Source: Alistipes sp.
Lineage (GTDB): Bacteria > Bacteroidota > Bacteroidia > Bacteroidales > Rikenellaceae
Direction: 5' to 3'
Assembly: GCA_017398555.1 (NCBI GenBank)
Contig: JAFQFV010000008.1
Location: 1-64,000 of the forward strand
Length of the DNA stretch: 64,000 nucleotides
This document shows positions 1 through 8,536 of the stretch, piece by piece. The position numbers and the translations under genes are program-made. The notes under the pieces were generated by a model that was not told the origin of the DNA, ran no database searches, and saw nothing but the letters and a program-made list of their open reading frames with translations. Position 1 is the stretch's first letter; every line of letters begins with the position of its first letter.

Positions 1-45
1 AGAATTAATTAAATCTTAGCTCTAATCTCAAAGGTAATTGTTCTT

Positions 46-182
46 TTGAAATTACACTCTTGCGAGTGTGGAAAAAACTTATTTAGCTGCTCAAATACCT
101 CAAAGAACGAATTTGTATCTCAAGACCGAAGTCTATCAATGTTTCTGTTTCTCTTCCCGATTTTTGAAGCGGAAAGCGGTTG
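46..182 (-). promoter_or_regulatory. probable rRNA operon leader with boxA-like element
   Basis: Read on the minus strand, this stretch follows three tandem promoters and contains GTTCTTTGA (complement of 100-108), identical to the boxA-like antitermination motif known from rRNA leaders and spacers of Bacteroidota. No protein frame here looks real. No 16S sequence is seen before the left edge, so the rRNA gene itself would lie outside the window. The call rests on the motif plus the promoter architecture and is an inference. Confidence 0.45.
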
Positions 183-327
183 CAAAGGTAAGGCAACTTT
201 TCCAAACTTCCAAATCTTTTTGAAAAAATTTTCAAACTTTTTTCTGAGAACCTGTTGCCCTCGTTTCTAAGCGAAAGCGGTTGCAAAGGTAAGGCAAGTT
301 TTTCAAACTTCCAAATCTTTTTCAAAA
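172..327. repeat. promoter duplication, 55-bp direct repeat with 101-bp period
   Basis: Positions 172-226 and 273-327 are nearly identical: GAAAGCGGTTGCAAAGG onward, then a T/A-rich tract with AACTTCCAAATC. Each copy holds a complete promoter (-7 and -33), so the duplication has doubled the promoter. About 250 further bases up to the terminator at 572-607 show no gene. Confidence 0.7.
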
Positions 328-404
328 AAAGTTTAATAAAATTTTTTAAGAACCATTTTCTGCATTCAGGAGCTGTTTCGTACCTGATTGCGAGTGCAAA
401 GTAA
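183..404 (-). promoter_or_regulatory. three tandem minus-strand promoters
   Basis: On the minus strand there are two perfect -7 boxes TACCTTTG (complement of 183-190 and 284-291), each with TTTGG 19 bases upstream (210-214 and 311-315), and a third weaker box TTACTTTG (397-404). All are followed by GC. Such stacked strong promoters pointing into a boxA-bearing leader are typical of rRNA operons. No reading frame of plausible composition is driven by them within the window. Confidence 0.55.
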
Positions 405-571
405 CGACAATAAAATGAGATTTGCAAATTTTTTAATAACTTTATCCAACTTTTTTTGAGCCAAAAACGGCACTACACTACTACTCAGGCAGTTAGCGAT
501 AGAGATATTTTTTGGGCACGACAACGGATTAATCGTCCTTATATAATATATATAGGTATAAGACAATTTAC

Positions 572-607
572 ACAAAAAGAGGTGTCGGAAAGCCTCCCGG
601 CACCTCT
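572..607 (-). terminator. Rho-independent terminator of the GLUG lipoprotein gene
   Basis: Inverted arms 578-588 and 597-607 (AGAGGTGCCGG / CCGACACCTCT on the minus strand, one mismatch) are followed by five T. It lies 20 bases past the stop codon of the gene at 627-3959. Confidence 0.8.
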
Positions 608-626
608 TTATAGGGGTATTGAGGGA

Positions 627-3600
627 TTAATTGATATATTCAACCTTATTAACCCTCATAGTAAGTCCATCGGTCATTCCTGAGAGTGGGTCATTACCAT
701 CTGCACGAATAGCTACACCGTTAATCTTAGAGCCCTTGCGGATATTGATTGGGGAGTTAGCCGAGCCGAGTGTCACGGTAACAGCGGAGGTTGAAACCTT
801 ACCACCCAAAAGCAGACCGATATATGTACCTGCCGATGCAGTAAGGTCGGCATTAACGGTAATTCCTGTCCAAGTATCCGAGCCTGAAGTACCCATAACG
901 CCACCAATGGCGATATTATTATCACCCTCTGCATTGATAACACAATCAACCGAGCCACCTGAAATACCCTGCGCAGTATAACCGATAAGGCCACCTATTG
1001 TAGCGTAGCGAGTGGCAGATACATACTTCAAGCGTTTAGCTGTAATAGCACCCTTGAAGCTTGAGTTTATCAAATCACAAGCAGTATATGCTGCCACACC
1101 ACCCAAGCGAACAGCCGCAGGACAATCAACATAGATATCTCCAGTACTAGTACAATTCTTAATTGACGCTATACCATCACCATCATTTGAGCCAATAATA
1201 CCGCCGAAGTAAGAGAAGCCTGCTGTATAAGCATAATTCTTGACGGTCAGCTTACCGCTGTTTGTACAAGAATCAACAGTAATCTTATTATCAGGGTTAT
1301 TGGCATAGTTCTTAGCAATTACACCGCCTATCATAATACCCTTGTTAGCCAATGTTTGGCCAAGATAGGTAAAGTCAAGGGTCATCGGTGCCTTATTCTC
1401 AAGTTTAATGTTACTACCGGCTGCGTAACCAATCACACCACCGAAATCACCACCGACATTTGTATAAACAGTAAGGTCTCCACTCTCGTAGTTTACAACA
1501 TTATCAACATTTGCTTTACCATTTCCAATAACGCCTCCGATATAGTGATATGGTTCACCTCCTGTATAATCAGAGAGCACTAGTGCGATATGGCCGATGT
1601 AGCAAGTGGTCGCAGCGCTATTTGAGCAATTTGAGATAGGAGATGTTGCCGTTGCATAGCCAATGGTAGCACCACAACAAGACTCCATTGATGAGGTATG
1701 ACACTCACCAACACCATAGTTATGGCAGTTTGATACAATATCTTGAGCATAGCCGACCACTCCGCCATAGAAACTCTTGACAGCGGTCTCTCCATTAAAG
1801 ACATCTGTTCTTCCACAAGCAGATATATCGTGCTTAAAAGTCAGTTTGCCATAATTTGCACAATTTGTTATCAAAGCGCCATCCTTAGTAAGACCAATAA
1901 TTCCACCAAAATATGCATACAGACCTGTAGCATCTATATCAACCTGACCATAGTTGTAGCACTCAGAGACAGGAACTGAGGCATAACCTGCCACACCACC
2001 AAAATACTGACGAGTACCGGCACCACTTGAAAGGAAAGGCTTCAATGTAAGCTTACCATAGTTGGTACAATTAGAGAGTGTCTCTGATGTAGTTAAGCTA
2101 TAGTGACCAACAGAACCTGCAATACCTCCAAAGTTAGGATGATTTTGGCCACCTGTAGCTGTTGCACCCGCAGTACCCGCAGATGACCAAGTACCCTCAA
2201 CATAGACCTCGCCTCTGTTTATACAATTATTCACAGAGAAGAGAGTTGAACCGACAATACCGCCGGTTGCAGGTCGTGTTGCAGATTCAGAATCAGATAC
2301 CGGCACCGTAAATGACACCTTACCACTATTCTCACAATCAGTAATTATCGCCTGCGAGTAGCCGATAATACCGCCGACATTAGTATATGTACCCGTACCT
2401 AAAGTTTTGAAGTTATAACTAACCTCTCCATTGTTGTAGCATCGAGCAATAGTACCCTCACTGCTAACAGCCACCGGATTATTCTTACCATCTACCGCCT
2501 CATACTGTGCAGATAGTGATGTAGCACCGATAACACCACCTACGCAACCTCTGTTAGGCTTATCATCAATAGTCACCTTAACATCACCATTGTTGATACA
2601 GTTCTTAATAAACTCCTCTCCCTGACCATTTCCTGATGTTGGATTGTAATAGCCCACAATACCACCAATATAGATATGCTGATCAACAACAGGGAAGTTG
2701 CAGATGAAGTCACCATTGTTGATACAATCCCTGATACGTCCATAACCGGATGCAACAATGAGTCCAAAACGCTTACTATCTACTGTAACATCGCCATTAA
2801 GGGTAACATCTGCATTATTCACACAACCCTCAACAAGACCGGTTGATGAGCCAACCAATATAGCGATATGCTGATTTTTTTCAGCCAAGTTAGGAGTATA
2901 TGAACAAGATTGGTCTATTACCAAATTCTTCAGCTCCGCACCCGCCTCAAGAGTTCCGATAAATGAGAGCTGCGAACTCCAATTCTTCAGTGCAAAACCC
3001 TGTGCATTAAGCTTACCAGCAAAGTTCTTAATCTGTGGCAGAGAGACACCTGCAAGGTCAATATCGGCACCGAACTTAACCTCGCCATCAGCATTCACCC
3101 ACTTAGCATAGCCATTAGTACCATTTGCCAAAGTGACAAAATCTACCAGATCCGCTGCTGTCATAATAAACGACTCTGTAGCTGTAGCGGCGTATGCAAG
3201 CTGTGGCATAGTATATATTACACCCGCAGCAACACTACTGCCGGCACCCTTCAGGCTCTTAACCATAACACCATTGTTATTGTCATACACCTTTATTGTA
3301 AAGCCCTGGCTGTACTCACCGGCAGGAACAGCTACAACAACTGTAGCAACACCATCCTTTGCAGCAACCTCAGTTACGCGGATAATATCCTTACCTGCTA
3401 ACGGAGTGATTGTTGCCTCTTTATAGTCAATGGTGTATGTACCTGAGATAGCCTCACCGCCGGTTGCAACAACAGTAACACCCTTTACATCAGCGGCATT
3501 TGACAGAGAGAACTTTAGATAACCATAGAGGTTTTTCATCTGCACATCTTCACTCTGTGAGTAGCCCACAAGCACACCCGAGCCGACTGCAAAAGAGCCC

Positions 3601-3959
3601 TCAACGAACTTCTGCACCTCTGAGATAGTGAGCACATCACCATCAATCAACTCTGCAGGATAGCCCAATTTATACTCCGCGGCGGCATCCACCTCAAGTT
3701 GGAGGCTATTTGTACCCACAAACTTTGCATCCACAGCAGCAGCCACGCCATTTACAGCCACCTTATCACCCTCACTCCAAAGTACAGGATATGTACCCTC
3801 ACTATCTGCCTCGCCAATATAGGTACGGCTCAGCGAGTTGTCAATCTCTACACCGATGACTCTCTTAACCGAAGGATTGATCTCTGAAGTTGCATCCTTC
3901 GAACAACTTGCGGTTAGCATTACCAATGCTAAACCTGCAATAAGAGATAATTTCTGCAT
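627..3959 (-). CDS. large surface lipoprotein with fimbrillin-like N-terminus and GLUG-type repeats
   Basis: The start is taken at MQKLSLIAG (3959), giving 1110 residues with a clean lipoprotein signal (LTASC-S). An in-frame ATG nine codons earlier would put charged residues before the signal. Residues about 20-265 resemble the Mfa/fimbrillin-like domain of Bacteroidales lipoproteins. From about 290 to the C-terminus there are some 20 imperfect repeats of 35-50 residues with the pattern N-C-x-N-x-G-x-V followed by x-G-G-I-I-G, i.e. GLUG-like repeats that form beta-solenoids. No catalytic motif is seen. The likely role is an exported adhesin or binding protein. It is preceded by a 44-residue peptide ORF ending 30 bases upstream and probably shares its promoter. 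Confidence 0.8.
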   Translation of the reverse strand: MQKLSLIAGLALVMLTASCSKDATSEINPSVKRVIGVEIDNSLSRTYIGEADSEGTYPVLWSEGDKVAVNGVAAAVDAKFVGTNSLQLEVDAAAEYKLGYPAELIDGDVLTISEVQKFVEGSFAVGSGVLVGYSQSEDVQMKNLYGYLKFSLSNAADVKGVTVVATGGEAISGTYTIDYKEATITPLAGKDIIRVTEVAAKDGVATVVVAVPAGEYSQGFTIKVYDNNNGVMVKSLKGAGSSVAAGVIYTMPQLAYAATATESFIMTAADLVDFVTLANGTNGYAKWVNADGEVKFGADIDLAGVSLPQIKNFAGKLNAQGFALKNWSSQLSFIGTLEAGAELKNLVIDQSCSYTPNLAEKNQHIAILVGSSTGLVEGCVNNADVTLNGDVTVDSKRFGLIVASGYGRIRDCINNGDFICNFPVVDQHIYIGGIVGYYNPTSGNGQGEEFIKNCINNGDVKVTIDDKPNRGCVGGVIGATSLSAQYEAVDGKNNPVAVSSEGTIARCYNNGEVSYNFKTLGTGTYTNVGGIIGYSQAIITDCENSGKVSFTVPVSDSESATRPATGGIVGSTLFSVNNCINRGEVYVEGTWSSAGTAGATATGGQNHPNFGGIAGSVGHYSLTTSETLSNCTNYGKLTLKPFLSSGAGTRQYFGGVAGYASVPVSECYNYGQVDIDATGLYAYFGGIIGLTKDGALITNCANYGKLTFKHDISACGRTDVFNGETAVKSFYGGVVGYAQDIVSNCHNYGVGECHTSSMESCCGATIGYATATSPISNCSNSAATTCYIGHIALVLSDYTGGEPYHYIGGVIGNGKANVDNVVNYESGDLTVYTNVGGDFGGVIGYAAGSNIKLENKAPMTLDFTYLGQTLANKGIMIGGVIAKNYANNPDNKITVDSCTNSGKLTVKNYAYTAGFSYFGGIIGSNDGDGIASIKNCTSTGDIYVDCPAAVRLGGVAAYTACDLINSSFKGAITAKRLKYVSATRYATIGGLIGYTAQGISGGSVDCVINAEGDNNIAIGGVMGTSGSDTWTGITVNADLTASAGTYIGLLLGGKVSTSAVTVTLGSANSPINIRKGSKINGVAIRADGNDPLSGMTDGLTMRVNKVEYIN

Positions 3960-3989
3960 TTGTCGTCTTTCTCTTTGATTTAACACTGA

Positions 3990-4124
3990 TTATTCATCCC
4001 AACCCCAACTCTCTTCTGATAGGTTCTCGTTCGATACGGCAAAACCTGCCTCACAAGTCAAACGTATCGCTGTCAACTTAGGCGAGATATAGCCTTCGCC
4101 ATGCTCATTCTGCGTTTTAATCAT
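3990..4124 (-). CDS. EAGFA-type small peptide, copy 1
   Basis: This 44-residue frame starts MIKTQNEHGE and ends SWGWDE. It has no signal peptide. It matches a second small frame at 17356-17487 without gaps across Y-x-S-P-x-L-x7-E-A-G-F-A-x-S, and both end in an acidic tail. A good promoter stands directly upstream (box at 4153-4160) and the frame ends 30 bases before a surface lipoprotein gene, so it is probably the first gene of that transcript. Small hypothetical proteins with a GFA motif near surface-protein genes are known to me from Bacteroidales, but I know of no assigned function. It could be a peptide precursor, a leader peptide or a secretion partner. Confidence 0.7.
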   Translation of the reverse strand: MIKTQNEHGEGYISPKLTAIRLTCEAGFAVSNENLSEESWGWDE

Positions 4125-4152
4125 AATTATCGGTTTTAGGTTAATCACAACC

Positions 4153-4183
4153 CAAAGTTAATACATTTTTATTCCATTTCCAA
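4153..4183 (-). promoter_or_regulatory. promoter of small peptide and GLUG lipoprotein
   Basis: TAACTTTG on the minus strand (4153-4160) with TTG at 4181-4183, 20 bases upstream. It lies about 29 bases ahead of the peptide start codon and matches the Bacteroidota consensus. Confidence 0.65.
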
Positions 4184-4263
4184 GTCATTATACCCATTTT
4201 ATAAATATATGCCTAATATTTAATCTCACGATGAAGATTTCAAAACGATATTTTCTGTCGTTT

Positions 4264-4298
4264 TTTTTGCATGGGGGGGGGAATTTTACTTACCTTTG
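4264..4298 (+). promoter_or_regulatory. promoter with nine-G spacer tract
   Basis: The -7 box TACCTTTG is at 4291-4298 and a TTTG -33 candidate at 4266-4269. Nine consecutive G (4273-4281) fill part of the spacer. Gain or loss of one G would change the -33/-7 distance, so expression of the Sel1 gene may be phase variable. The same layout recurs at 26799-26815. Confidence 0.55.
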
Positions 4299-4318
4299 TT
4301 AAGCTAATGTCAAATAAT

Positions 4319-6370
4319 ATGAAACGACTATTAATAACCGCACTTTCCCTCCTTGGCGTGCTTAATGTCTATGCTGATACAGACAATACTATCAACGCTA
4401 TCAAAGAGTCTGAGCTATCGGCAACATTTATCAGCATATCTAACGAGTGGAGCAAATCCCTGGTTGATTATATTCTCAAGCGTGCAGAGGAGGGTGATGC
4501 TGACGCGCAGGCATCAGCTGCATTTCTCTATATGCAGGATAAGTTTGTTGAAAAGGAGTACAACACCGCATACAGTTGGGCTCGAAAGGGGGCAAAGCAA
4601 AAGAGCGCTTATGCGCAGTATGCGTTAGGAATCTGCCACTACGCAGGTCGTGGAGTAAAGCAGAATTACAAAAAGGCGGTAAAATATTTCAAACTCGCCC
4701 AAAAGCAGGATTTGAAAGAGGCTATCTTCACAATGGGTGGGCTATATCTCAATGGCGAGTATCTGAAGAAGGATGTTGATTTGGGATTAGAGTATATCCG
4801 CGAGGCGGCCGACAAAGGGCTTGCCGAATCTCAGTACCACTTAGGCAGAATCTACGAGAACGGCACAATTGTAACTCAAGATTACAAATTGGCTGAAAAA
4901 TATTACACTCTTGCAGCTAAGCAGGGTAACGCTGATGCGCAGAACACTTTGGGTTGTTTGTACAGCAATGGCGATTTGGGAGAGAAAGACTACGACTCTG
5001 CATTTAAGTGGTTCTATCTCTCTGCTCTGCAGGGCAACAAGTGGGCACAAGCAAATGTCGGCGACTACTATCGTCTTGGTCGCAGTGTAGAGAAAGACTA
5101 TGCTATGGCGGCAAAATGGTACACCCTATCAGCCGAACAAGGTTGGGCAAATGCCATAAATCATTTGGGATTTCTATACTACCGTGGGCATGGTGTTGAA
5201 AAGAACTATGAAAAGGCAATAGAGTTATACAACAGAGCAATTGACCAAAATCACACAGGGGCAATGGTCAATCTCGGTCTCTGCTACGAGTTCGGACGAG
5301 GCGTAGAAAAGAATCTTGACCTTGCCGTGAAGTGGTACAAAGAGGCTGCAGATGGCGGCAATAGGGTCGGAATCCATAACCTCGGATATATGTATTATAG
5401 CGGCAAAGGTATAGAGAAGGACTACAACAAGGCCGTCGAGTTATATCGAAAAGCAGCTGAAATGGGTTATTATAAGGCGAAAAACAAGTTAGGACTTTGC
5501 TACGAACTTGGTCGCGGGGTAGAGAAAAATTATACCGAAGCGCTGAAGTGGTACACAGAGTCTGCTGAGCATGGGTATGAAATTGCACTTTGCAACGCAG
5601 GAAATATGTACTACTACGGTAAAGGCACCGAGATTGACTACAACAAAGCATTTGACTATTACAGCCGCTCTGCCGAAAAGGGCTATGCAAATGCTGAAAA
5701 TATGGTCGGGCTCTGTTACGAACTTGGTCGCGGAGTGAAGGAGGATTTAGCAGAGGCACTAAAGTGGTACATAAAATCTGCCGAGCAAGGGTATGAAATT
5801 GCCCAGTGCAACGCCGCAAATATGTACTACTACGGCAAAGGTACCGAGATTGACTACAACAAAGCATTTGACTATTACCGCCGCTCTGCCAAAGAGGGCA
5901 ATAAGAGAGCTGAAAATAAGCTTGGCTTGTGCTACGAACTTGGTCGCGGCGTGGAAAAAGACTTTACAGCGGCAGCAAAGTGGTACACTTTAGCTGCTAA
6001 TCAGGGATATGATATTGCGCAGTACAACCTCGCTCTATGTTACGACTATGGTAAAGGTGTAGAGAAAAATCCTCAAAAAGCCATTGAACTATACACCCTC
6101 GCTGCCGAGCAAGGCCACAGCACAGCGCACTATCGTTTAGGCGTTATCTATGCCGTAGGCAAGGGCGTTACACAGGACTACACAAAGGCGGTGCACTACT
6201 ACACCATCGCCGCCGAAAAAGGAGATGTAAGTGCGGCGTTCTACCTCGGTGAGTGTTACCACAACGGAAATGGATGCAAGCAAGACATTGCAAAAGCGAA
6301 GTATTGGTATCAGAAAGCAGCCATTGGAGGTTCAAAGTATGCAATTGAAGCATTAAAGGATTTGCAGTAG
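4319..6370 (+). CDS. secreted Sel1-repeat (TPR-like) protein
   Basis: The start is set at MKRLLITALSL (4319) because the promoter box ends at 4298; the upstream in-frame ATG at 4271 would lie before the transcription start. The 683-residue product has a signal peptide (cut near VYA-DTD), then about 17 Sel1 repeats of 36 residues (A-x-x-x-L-G-x-x-Y-x-x-G-x-G-V-x-K-D-Y-x-K-A) filling the rest. Sel1 proteins are alpha-solenoid scaffolds for protein-protein contacts, here probably periplasmic. The repeats at residues about 430-560 are also similar at DNA level, which suggests recent internal duplication. No enzyme domain is attached. Partner unknown. Confidence 0.85.
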   Translation: MKRLLITALSLLGVLNVYADTDNTINAIKESELSATFISISNEWSKSLVDYILKRAEEGDADAQASAAFLYMQDKFVEKEYNTAYSWARKGAKQKSAYAQYALGICHYAGRGVKQNYKKAVKYFKLAQKQDLKEAIFTMGGLYLNGEYLKKDVDLGLEYIREAADKGLAESQYHLGRIYENGTIVTQDYKLAEKYYTLAAKQGNADAQNTLGCLYSNGDLGEKDYDSAFKWFYLSALQGNKWAQANVGDYYRLGRSVEKDYAMAAKWYTLSAEQGWANAINHLGFLYYRGHGVEKNYEKAIELYNRAIDQNHTGAMVNLGLCYEFGRGVEKNLDLAVKWYKEAADGGNRVGIHNLGYMYYSGKGIEKDYNKAVELYRKAAEMGYYKAKNKLGLCYELGRGVEKNYTEALKWYTESAEHGYEIALCNAGNMYYYGKGTEIDYNKAFDYYSRSAEKGYANAENMVGLCYELGRGVKEDLAEALKWYIKSAEQGYEIAQCNAANMYYYGKGTEIDYNKAFDYYRRSAKEGNKRAENKLGLCYELGRGVEKDFTAAAKWYTLAANQGYDIAQYNLALCYDYGKGVEKNPQKAIELYTLAAEQGHSTAHYRLGVIYAVGKGVTQDYTKAVHYYTIAAEKGDVSAAFYLGECYHNGNGCKQDIAKAKYWYQKAAIGGSKYAIEALKDLQ

Positions 6371-6446
6371 AGTTACTATCATTTTTTGGAAGTTTTTCTT
6401 TATCGCGATAGGATTTTTGTTATCTTTGTAGAAAAGTTTACAGGAT

Positions 6447-7535
6447 ATGAAAAGATTAGTTCTCTTTTTTGCTATGGTAGCTATCTCGATGTCGCTATCG
6501 GCACAGAGTCTTGACTACTACTGCCGTCTGCGTAACGAGAAGGGCAGTATTATCACAGATGCCACCGTATTTGTCGAGATAGGCAAGACCGATGAGAATG
6601 GTTGTTACAAGATTAACGCAAGGTACAACACAAATCTGCTTATAAAGGCTGCTGGTTACGACTATACAGGTTTAGTGCTCAAGGCAGACCCGACACAGCG
6701 AGTTGCGCTATTGCCTATCACAGGCAAAAAGTACGATTTTGAGTACCCCGAAGCACTTAAGTCGGAACTTGACTATCCGCTCTATGTTGTAAACGGAGAG
6801 TTTATTCCAAGCTTTAAGCCTTACAACCACGCCGACGAGCAGATAGCCGAGGTGACAACTACAAAGAAGTGGAACAAGGTCACAAAGGAGATATTCAAAG
6901 GTACAGATATTGAGAATATCGATGTTGCAAAGCGTGGTGTGATGATGGTTGCCACAAAGGAGTATATTGCATTCAACACTATAAAAAATAAGATTGGTTA
7001 TACCGTTATTGCCGTTGATAAAGAGGGCAAGCCGATAGAGGGAGCGTCAATCTACATCAGACGCGGCAAGACAGACAAGGTGGGAGATTTAGAGTTCAGT
7101 GCCAGAGCGGGCAGAAGGGCTGTGATTACCTCTGCCAAGTATGAGGCCTACCCTTTCAAGCTCACCGAGCAGCGCGAGATATTTGTAGAGATGGTAGAGA
7201 GACCAAAGCCGGAGGTCATCCCGACAAAGCATATGCCGTCATTCAACGGAGGCTCGATACCTCAGTTCAGGCAGTGGTTTGTGAACTACGCTAACGAAGA
7301 GATGCAAAAGTGTATTCAGAGTGAGGATACCTATGTTGTTGTAAAGTTTATCGTTGGCAAATCGGGCAAAGTTGTCTGCGTAGAGATTGTTAAACATAAC
7401 AATCCTCGTGCGGCTCGCGTGGTAAAGAATGCTATCTATCGCTCTCCACAATGGAGCCCAGGCATAGAGGATGGCAAACCTGTAAATGTTGCCTATACCC
7501 TGCCGGTAAATATTGCTGGAACAGGAGGATATTAG
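6447..7535 (+). CDS. secreted protein with TonB C-terminal-type domain
   Basis: 362 residues with a signal peptide (cut at LSAQS). Two stretches (about 25-85 and 185-250) look like carboxypeptidase-regulatory-type beta domains: each carries K-T-D-x-x-G followed by a strand and an A-G-R/A-A-G-Y-like turn. The C-terminal 95 residues resemble the TonB C-terminal fold, with YVVVKFIVGKSGKV, V-x-I-V-K and the ending W-x-P-G-x-x-x-G-K-P-V-x-V-x-Y-T-L-P-V. In Bacteroidota such domains occur in proteins outside the classical TonB-ExbBD complex. There is no N-terminal transmembrane anchor, so it is not a standard TonB. A promoter box TATCTTTG lies at 6421-6428. Confidence 0.7.
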   Translation: MKRLVLFFAMVAISMSLSAQSLDYYCRLRNEKGSIITDATVFVEIGKTDENGCYKINARYNTNLLIKAAGYDYTGLVLKADPTQRVALLPITGKKYDFEYPEALKSELDYPLYVVNGEFIPSFKPYNHADEQIAEVTTTKKWNKVTKEIFKGTDIENIDVAKRGVMMVATKEYIAFNTIKNKIGYTVIAVDKEGKPIEGASIYIRRGKTDKVGDLEFSARAGRRAVITSAKYEAYPFKLTEQREIFVEMVERPKPEVIPTKHMPSFNGGSIPQFRQWFVNYANEEMQKCIQSEDTYVVVKFIVGKSGKVVCVEIVKHNNPRAARVVKNAIYRSPQWSPGIEDGKPVNVAYTLPVNIAGTGGY

Positions 7536-7608
7536 GGTTTCCTTGCTACGCGTACAGCTAAAAGCCAATAGCAAACAGAGTTTGCACTCCGCTACCTCTA
7601 TGCACTCA

Positions 7609-7732
7609 TTTGTCGTCAAAAGTGCGTAGGTGCGGGGCATCGTGCAAAAAATTAGTGGCGGATAGTACTAAAACGTACAGCCGCCACTAATTTTTAAGGG
7701 ATGTGCCGCAGATGCGTGCTTTTCACGGCAAA
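7609..7732. repeat. palindromic intergenic element, unit A
   Basis: The unit begins TTTGTCGTCAAAA and ends TTTTCACGGCAAA, which are imperfect inverted repeats. Inside is a perfect 15-bp stem (7647-7661 with 7681-7695) whose tip reads TACTAAAACGTA, followed by AGGGATGTGC. It fills the gap between two convergent genes and belongs to the same family as units at 35308, 47706, 47838, 61688, 61845 and 61975. Confidence 0.75.
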
Positions 7733-8476
7733 TTATTCCATTGGGAAGATACGTATCTCTGTCACTCCCTCAACTGCACTCTTCAGCGCCTCTATATCGG
7801 TCTTTTCATCGACCTGACCGTAGTGATATGGGTAGAAGAGTTTTGGTTGGATAGCCTTAACGACGCGGGCAGCCTGCTCGACGGTCATTGTATATGGCTG
7901 ATTTACAGGCAAGAAGGCCACATCTACATTCTTAACAGCAAGCACATCTTCATTATCCTCTGTATCGCCTGCAACATAGATAGTAGTACCGCCCAAAGTA
8001 ATCAGGTAGCCGCAATCCTCGCGAGATTTCGGATGGAAATCGGTATGGCCCTCCGAGATATTATATGCCGGCACGGCGCGCACCGTAACGCCCTCGACAG
8101 GCATAGAGATAGCACGCGGAAGCATAGTCACGCAGTCGTGCTCAAAGGCCTCGGCAGAGGTTTTATCGCACAGAATAACAGTTCCCTGCTTCTGCAGGCG
8201 CTCGATAGTTGCCACCTCAAAGTGGTCATAGTGCGAGTGGGTGACAAGGATAAGGTCTGCCTTTGGCTGGCTATCCCAATCAAACTCGCCAACGGGATCG
8301 ACATAGAGTTGCAGGCCGTTCCACGCAATACCGAGTGAGGCGTGAGCGTAGAAGGTGAAGGTTATCTGCGAGCCGTCAGCCGCAGCAATAGTATCCTGTG
8401 GATAGGTGGTTGTGATCTTCTTGCAACAACCGAAAAGTGTCGAAAATATAGACATAAGTATAAACAGTTTTCTCAT
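7733..8476 (-). CDS. MBL-fold metallohydrolase lipoprotein
   Basis: 247 residues with a lipoprotein signal (STLFGC-C). It carries the MBL zinc motif T-H-S-H-Y-D-H-F (H-x-H-x-D-H, residues about 100-107), then V-A-G-D-T-E-D (metal-bridging Asp) and F-Y-P-Y-H-Y-G near the C-terminus. This fits the UlaG-like/UPF0173 branch (Lactamase_B_2). Substrate unknown; it is probably in the outer membrane or periplasm. Its -7 box (TAAATTTG, complement of 8484-8491) ends only seven bases before the start codon, so the message may be almost leaderless. It is not closely related to the three MBL proteins at 11816-15610. Confidence 0.8.
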   Translation of the reverse strand: MRKLFILMSIFSTLFGCCKKITTTYPQDTIAAADGSQITFTFYAHASLGIAWNGLQLYVDPVGEFDWDSQPKADLILVTHSHYDHFEVATIERLQKQGTVILCDKTSAEAFEHDCVTMLPRAISMPVEGVTVRAVPAYNISEGHTDFHPKSREDCGYLITLGGTTIYVAGDTEDNEDVLAVKNVDVAFLPVNQPYTMTVEQAARVVKAIQPKLFYPYHYGQVDEKTDIEALKSAVEGVTEIRIFPME

Positions 8477-8483
8477 AACATTA

Positions 8484-8532
8484 CAAATTTAATGATATTT
8501 TATTAAATTTTCAATATTTAGAGTTATTTTTG
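8484..8532. promoter_or_regulatory. divergent promoter pair with near-zero leaders
   Basis: The minus box TAAATTTG (8484-8491) serves the MBL gene and the plus box TATTTTTG (8525-8532) serves the PHP gene. They stand seven and four bases from the respective ATG codons, so both transcripts should begin at or within a few bases of the start codon. Confidence 0.6.
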
Positions 8533-8536
8533 CATT

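Noticed and set aside
83-427. Minus-strand open frame of 114 codons with internal repeat
   Set aside because: It is created by the duplicated promoter DNA; composition is Lys/Phe-rich from A/T tracts and no start signal or homology-like motif is seen.
4271-4318. Upstream ATG that would extend the Sel1 protein
   Set aside because: It lies before the TACCTTTG promoter box and runs through the nine-G tract; the signal peptide starts cleanly at 4319.
4500-6300. Regular repeats suggesting a CRISPR or tandem DNA array
   Set aside because: The roughly 108-base periodicity is the coding sequence of 36-residue Sel1 repeats; no CRISPR array is present anywhere in the window.
7553-7608. Possible further palindromic element before unit A
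   Set aside because: Only short words (GCACTC, GTACAGC) resemble the family; no terminal repeat or hairpin could be traced.
7703-8338. Plus-strand open frame of 211 codons
   Set aside because: Exact shadow of the MBL lipoprotein on the minus strand, which has a lipobox and zinc motif.
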